Assembly (NCBI GenBank): GCA_016929815.1
Contig: JAFGIC010000012.1
Coordinates: 1-9,960 of the forward strand
Direction: 5' to 3'
Source of the DNA: Deltaproteobacteria bacterium
GTDB taxonomy: Bacteria > Desulfobacterota > DSM-4660 > Desulfatiglandales > HGW-15
DNA length: 9,960 bases
Shown here: in pieces, positions 7,232 through 9,960 of the stretch
Layout: each line of letters starts with the position of its first letter
Numbering within the stretch: the first letter of the stretch is position 1
Program-made: the position numbers and the translations under genes
Notes under the pieces: model-generated
Database searches by the model: none
Seen by the model: only the letters and a program-made list of their open reading frames with translations
Told to the model about the DNA's origin: nothing

Positions 7232-8536
7232 ATGACACAATTAAAAAAAGCAAGGGCCGGCATAATAACGCCTGAGATGAAAATTGTTGCTGAGAAAGAG
7301 CATGTGGATGTTGAGAATCTCATGGAGAGGATATCTGAAGGTCGCGTTGTTATACCCGCAAATGTCAGACATAACGGCCTTGTCCCCTGCGGCATAGGAG
7401 AAGGACTCTTTATCAAGGTAAACGCAAATATAGGGACATCTTCTGACAGGGTGTCCCTGGAAGAAGAACTTGCCAAGTTAAAGACAGCCGTGGAGGCAGG
7501 GGCCGACACTGTAATGGACCTGTCCACAGGCGGAGACATCAATCTTATCAGGAAGAGGGTGATCCGGGAATCCAGTGTGGCCATAGGCACAGTGCCCATA
7601 TACCAGGCCGTGATAAAGGCGGTGAACGACAAGGGCGCCCTCGTAAGACTCAGCGTGGACGAGATATTTGAGGTCATTGAAAGACAGGCAGAAGACGGTG
7701 TGGACTTTATCACGGTCCATTGCGGCCTTACCAGGGCTGCCCTTGAGTCTCTGAGAAAACAGGGCAGGATTACCGATATTGTAAGCCGCGGGGGGGCCTT
7801 TTTGACCGCATGGATGCTCCACAATGACAGGGAAAATCCACTTTATGAAAATTATGACAGACTCCTTGAAATAGCCAAAAAGCACGATGTAACCCTCAGC
7901 CTGGGCGACGGGCTCAGGCCGGGATGCATTGCGGACGCCACGGACAGGGCGCAGATCCACGAACTCATGACCCTGGGCGAGCTTACCAAAATCGCATGGG
8001 ACCAGGATGTACAGGTCATGATAGAAGGTCCGGGACACGTCCCCCTGAACCAGATAAAGGCAAACATACTTCTGGAAAAACAGTTGTGTCATCACGCGCC
8101 TTTCTATGTGCTTGGTCCTCTTGTTACGGATATCGCAGCCGGCTATGACCATGTAGCATGTGCCATAGGCGGTGCTGTCGCAGGTGAGGCAGGGGCCGAT
8201 TTTTTATGTTACGTGACTCCGTCCGAACATCTTTCTCTTCCCACAATTGAACACGTAAGGGAAGGAGTCATCGTCACAAAAATAGCAGCCCACGCGGCGG
8301 ATATAGCCAGAGGTAACAGGTATGCCATGGAAAGAGATCTTATGATGTCACGGGCCAGAAAGGTCCTTAACTGGGAGGCCCAGATGAAATACGCCATTGA
8401 CCCTGTAAAGGCAAGGAAGATCCGCGGAGAAAGCCCTCCTTTAGAGGAGGATGTTTGTACAATGTGCGGTAAATACTGCGCCATAAAACAGGTAAGGGAA
8501 TATCTTTCACCTACTTTCCGAGACAGAAATCGCTGA
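7232..8536 (+). CDS. thiC: Phosphomethylpyrimidine synthase
   Basis: ThiC converts 5-aminoimidazole ribotide to hydroxymethylpyrimidine phosphate by a complex radical SAM rearrangement, releasing formate and CO; it is the entry step of the thiamine pyrimidine branch. The 434-residue length is that of the short anaerobe/archaeal form, without the long N-terminal extension of the E. coli enzyme. Family motifs include N-A-N-I-G-T-S at 64-70, M-D-L-S-T-G-G-D at 95-102, T-V-H-C-G near 161, S-R-G-G at 185-188, L-G-D-G-L-R-P-G at 224-231, E-G-P-G-H-V-P at 265-271, G-P-L-V-T-D at 295-300 and L-C-Y-V-T-P-S-E-H at 325-333. The 4Fe-4S cysteines are 409, 412 and 416, spaced C-x2-C-x3-C, one residue shorter than the C-x2-C-x4-C of E. 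coli. AAAGGA at 7215-7220 is the ribosome-binding site. Its last 26 bases overlap convergent mnmE. Confidence 0.97.
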   Translation: MTQLKKARAGIITPEMKIVAEKEHVDVENLMERISEGRVVIPANVRHNGLVPCGIGEGLFIKVNANIGTSSDRVSLEEELAKLKTAVEAGADTVMDLSTGGDINLIRKRVIRESSVAIGTVPIYQAVIKAVNDKGALVRLSVDEIFEVIERQAEDGVDFITVHCGLTRAALESLRKQGRITDIVSRGGAFLTAWMLHNDRENPLYENYDRLLEIAKKHDVTLSLGDGLRPGCIADATDRAQIHELMTLGELTKIAWDQDVQVMIEGPGHVPLNQIKANILLEKQLCHHAPFYVLGPLVTDIAAGYDHVACAIGGAVAGEAGADFLCYVTPSEHLSLPTIEHVREGVIVTKIAAHAADIARGNRYAMERDLMMSRARKVLNWEAQMKYAIDPVKARKIRGESPPLEEDVCTMCGKYCAIKQVREYLSPTFRDRNR

Positions 8537-9914
8537 ATATCTTGTCATAGATGTCTTCATTTGTTGTCTCGCCGGTTATCTCAGCCAGGGCATCGGCCCC
8601 TTCCCGGATATCCATGGCGACGATATCCAGGGGAAGACCCTGTCTTAAATTTGTAAAGGCCCTCGTAAAATTATCGAGGGCCTTTACAAAAGCAGCCTTT
8701 TGCCTGAGGTTAGGGGCAGGAGACAGGGCAATACTGTCAGGGTCCTTTTCCAGGACCTTTTCAGGAATGATATCCAACAGACGCTCAATCCCTTCACCGG
8801 TAAGTGTGGATATCTGCAAGACGGTCATACCTTTTACCAGATCGTTCAATTCGTCTTCATCAAGCCTAGAGGGGAGATCTATCTTGTTTATCACTACAAG
8901 GCTCTTTTCCCTGTCAGACTTCGCGAGTATCCTGTGGTCATCTCTGTTAAGGGGCCTGCTGTGATCAATCATCACCAGCGCCAGGTCGGCATCTTCGAGT
9001 TTCTGCTCGCTGCGTTTGATGCCTATCTTTTCTATCCTCCCCTTGCCTTCCCTGATGCCCGCGGTGTCCATGATTTTAAAGGGTATCCCCTTAAGATGTA
9101 TTGTAGATTCTATGATGTCCCTGGTTGTCCCAGGGACGGACGTGACAATCGAACGCTCTTCATTGATAAGGCGGTTAAGAAGGCTTGATTTGCCGGCATT
9201 CACGCGCCCGACAATCACGGTCTCAACGCCCTCCATCCACATCTTTCTGCGGTTGTATGCATTGATAAACCTGCTGACAGGTCCGATGATATCCCTTTCA
9301 ATAAATTCAGCCGTCTCTTCCCTCGGCAAAAGGCCCGGTTCATCTTCAGGGAAGTCTATGGACGCCTCTATGCGCGCGAGAACTCCTACCAGTTTATCAC
9401 GAAGTCCCCTGACGCTGTCCCTTAGTTCACCCCTGATCTGGCGTGAGGAAAGAAGCAGACCCCTTTCGGACCTTGAATTTATCAGGTCCATAACGGCCTC
9501 CGCCTGGGTGAGATCTATCCTTCCGTTTGTATAGGCACGGAAGGTAAATTCCCCGGGCCGGGCAAGCCGGGCGCCCTCATCAATTACAATCTGAAGTGTC
9601 TTTGAAAGCAGGACATGACCGCTGTGTGAATTTATCTCAACAACATCTTCCCTGGTATAGGAACCAGGGGCCTTCATGTAGGAGAGAAATACCTCATCGA
9701 GCATCTGCCCGTCGGCTGGATCAATTAATTGGCCCAGGTAAAGACGGTGGCTCTCAAGTTCCAGTATCGGTTTGCGGGGCCTGAATATCTTTTTCGCTAT
9801 CTCTTTTGCCCTTAAGCCGCTTATACGTATGATGCCTATCCCTGCCTTGCCATGGGGGGTAGATACGGCTGCGATAGTGTCATTGTTTATCGATTCACAT
9901 GGCATGGGCGGCAC
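8511..9914 (-). CDS. mnmE: tRNA uridine-34 modification GTPase MnmE (TrmE)
   Basis: MnmE works with MnmG to place (carboxymethyl)aminomethyl groups on wobble U34 of certain tRNAs, using methylene-tetrahydrofolate and GTP hydrolysis. The 467 residues show the N-terminal folate-binding domain about 9-125, the helical domain with N-G-R-I-D-L-T-Q-A-E-A-V at 130-141, and the G domain about 230-385. The G domain has the P-loop G-R-V-N-A-G-K-S-S (236-244, Val where Pro is usual), P-G-T-T-R-D (261-266), D-T-A-G (283-286) and N-K-I-D (343-346). The C-terminal C-L-G-K (464-467) is the invariant C-x-G-K tail with catalytic Cys464. The GTG at 9914 is the only in-frame start downstream of a stop codon apart from the ATG at 9905. 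Neither has a close Shine-Dalgarno: AGGTGG lies 24 bases upstream of GTG, beyond a hairpin. Translational coupling to the gene ending at 9919 is likely. No mnmG follows; the neighbour is convergent thiC. Confidence 0.96.
   Translation of the reverse strand: MPPMPCESINNDTIAAVSTPHGKAGIGIIRISGLRAKEIAKKIFRPRKPILELESHRLYLGQLIDPADGQMLDEVFLSYMKAPGSYTREDVVEINSHSGHVLLSKTLQIVIDEGARLARPGEFTFRAYTNGRIDLTQAEAVMDLINSRSERGLLLSSRQIRGELRDSVRGLRDKLVGVLARIEASIDFPEDEPGLLPREETAEFIERDIIGPVSRFINAYNRRKMWMEGVETVIVGRVNAGKSSLLNRLINEERSIVTSVPGTTRDIIESTIHLKGIPFKIMDTAGIREGKGRIEKIGIKRSEQKLEDADLALVMIDHSRPLNRDDHRILAKSDREKSLVVINKIDLPSRLDEDELNDLVKGMTVLQISTLTGEGIERLLDIIPEKVLEKDPDSIALSPAPNLRQKAAFVKALDNFTRAFTNLRQGLPLDIVAMDIREGADALAEITGETTNEDIYDKIFSDFCLGK
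8650..8690. repeat. Perfect 16-bp inverted repeat inside mnmE
   Basis: TTTGTAAAGGCCCTCG (8650-8665) and its exact complement CGAGGGCCTTTACAAA (8675-8690) flank a 9-base AT loop, TAAAATTAT. The structure lies in the helical domain of MnmE (codons for about residues 408-422) and does not disturb the frame; the protein aligns with the usual family pattern without an insertion. RNA from either strand could form a very stable stem, including any thiC read-through transcript, whose stop is 114 bases upstream. No T-run follows on either strand. Confidence 0.85.
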
Positions 9915-9915
9915 A

Positions 9916-9938
9916 TGATCATTTTTTGTAAATGATCA
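9916..9938 (-). promoter_or_regulatory. Hairpin between the mnmE ribosome-binding site and start codon
   Basis: TGATCATTT (9916-9924) and AAATGATCA (9930-9938) form a perfect 9-bp inverted repeat with a 5-base loop. In the mnmE mRNA, AGGTGG (9939-9944) directly precedes the stem and the GTG start at 9914 follows one base after it. Folding would bring the two together; ribosomes finishing the upstream gene would unfold it. The stem also overlaps the upstream stop codon (9919-9921). Confidence 0.5.
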
Positions 9939-9960
9939 CCACCTTTTTTAAAAGTCCTTC
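9919..9960 (-). CDS. C-terminal tail of an upstream gene, possibly jag/khpB
   Basis: On the minus strand the frame entering from the window edge reads 13 residues, E-G-L-L-K-K-V-V-I-I-Y-K-K, and ends in TGA at 9919-9921, four bases before the mnmE GTG. Basic and valine-rich tails of this kind (K-K-V-V-I) end the R3H domain of Jag/KhpB, a small RNA-binding protein often encoded just upstream of mnmE in the rpmH-rnpA-yidC-jag-mnmE cluster. The identification rests on 13 residues plus the expected gene order, so it is tentative; the open frame could also be chance. Confidence 0.4.
   Translation of the reverse strand, partial: EGLLKKVVIIYKK

Noticed and set aside
7478..8152. 224-residue minus-strand open frame inside thiC
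   Set aside because: It is antisense to strongly conserved ThiC motifs and shows no domain, ribosome-binding site or plausible composition.
8435..8450. CCTCCT-TTAG-AGGAGG inverted repeat with a perfect Shine-Dalgarno core inside thiC
   Set aside because: The following ATG at 8451 opens no useful frame, and the codons (Glu-Glu-Asp) suit the protein; probably chance.
9905..9934. Eleven-codon frame (ATG at 9934 on the minus strand) overlapping the mnmE start, as a regulatory leader peptide
   Set aside because: Its ATG overlaps the end of the stem and is 16 bases or so from AGGTGG, and the encoded peptide has no attenuator-like feature; coupling to the upstream frame is simpler.
1..9960. Mobile element, defence island or CRISPR array
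   Set aside because: No transposase, integrase, phage, toxin-antitoxin or restriction gene, no spaced repeats, and all complete genes are housekeeping or standard signalling genes.

Overview
The window looks like ordinary chromosomal DNA of an anaerobic, Gram-negative bacterium of the Desulfobacterota/Deltaproteobacteria or Nitrospirota type. This is an inference from a mid-range GC content, a CHASE2-adenylate cyclase, a cobalamin-type radical SAM protein, a short anaerobe-type ThiC, and a probable jag-mnmE gene order at the right edge. No phage, transposon, CRISPR array, rRNA or tRNA is visible. Coding density is very high, and no stretch over 300 bases lacks a gene.

Layout, left to right. 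(1) Bases 1-1887, plus strand: the 3' part of a large uncharacterised membrane protein that starts outside the window. (2) 1946-3310, minus: a B12-binding/radical SAM protein of unknown substrate. (3) 3367-3816, plus: dtd, D-aminoacyl-tRNA deacylase. (4) 3820-6228, minus: a membrane class III adenylate cyclase with a CHASE2 sensor. (5) 6440-7210 and 7232-8536, plus: thiD and thiC, a two-gene operon making the pyrimidine half of thiamine. (6) 8511-9914, minus: mnmE, the tRNA-wobble-uridine modification GTPase. (7) 9919-9960, minus: the last 13 codons of an upstream gene, possibly jag/khpB, nearly touching mnmE.

The genes alternate strand at almost every step. This gives three tight convergent junctions: a 58-base gap (1888-1945), a 3-base gap (3817-3819) and a 26-base overlap (8511-8536). 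It also gives two divergent promoter regions, 3311-3366 and 6229-6439. ThiD and ThiC act in one pathway, and Dtd and MnmE both serve tRNA quality. The others have no evident shared role. I see no multi-gene novel system here.

The most notable structure not explained by the genes is a perfect 16-bp inverted repeat with a 9-base loop inside the mnmE coding region (8650-8690). Next come a hairpin between the mnmE ribosome-binding site and its GTG start, a possibly leaderless start for the radical SAM gene, a palindrome over the cyclase ribosome-binding site, and the absence of a recognisable TPP riboswitch ahead of thiD-thiC.
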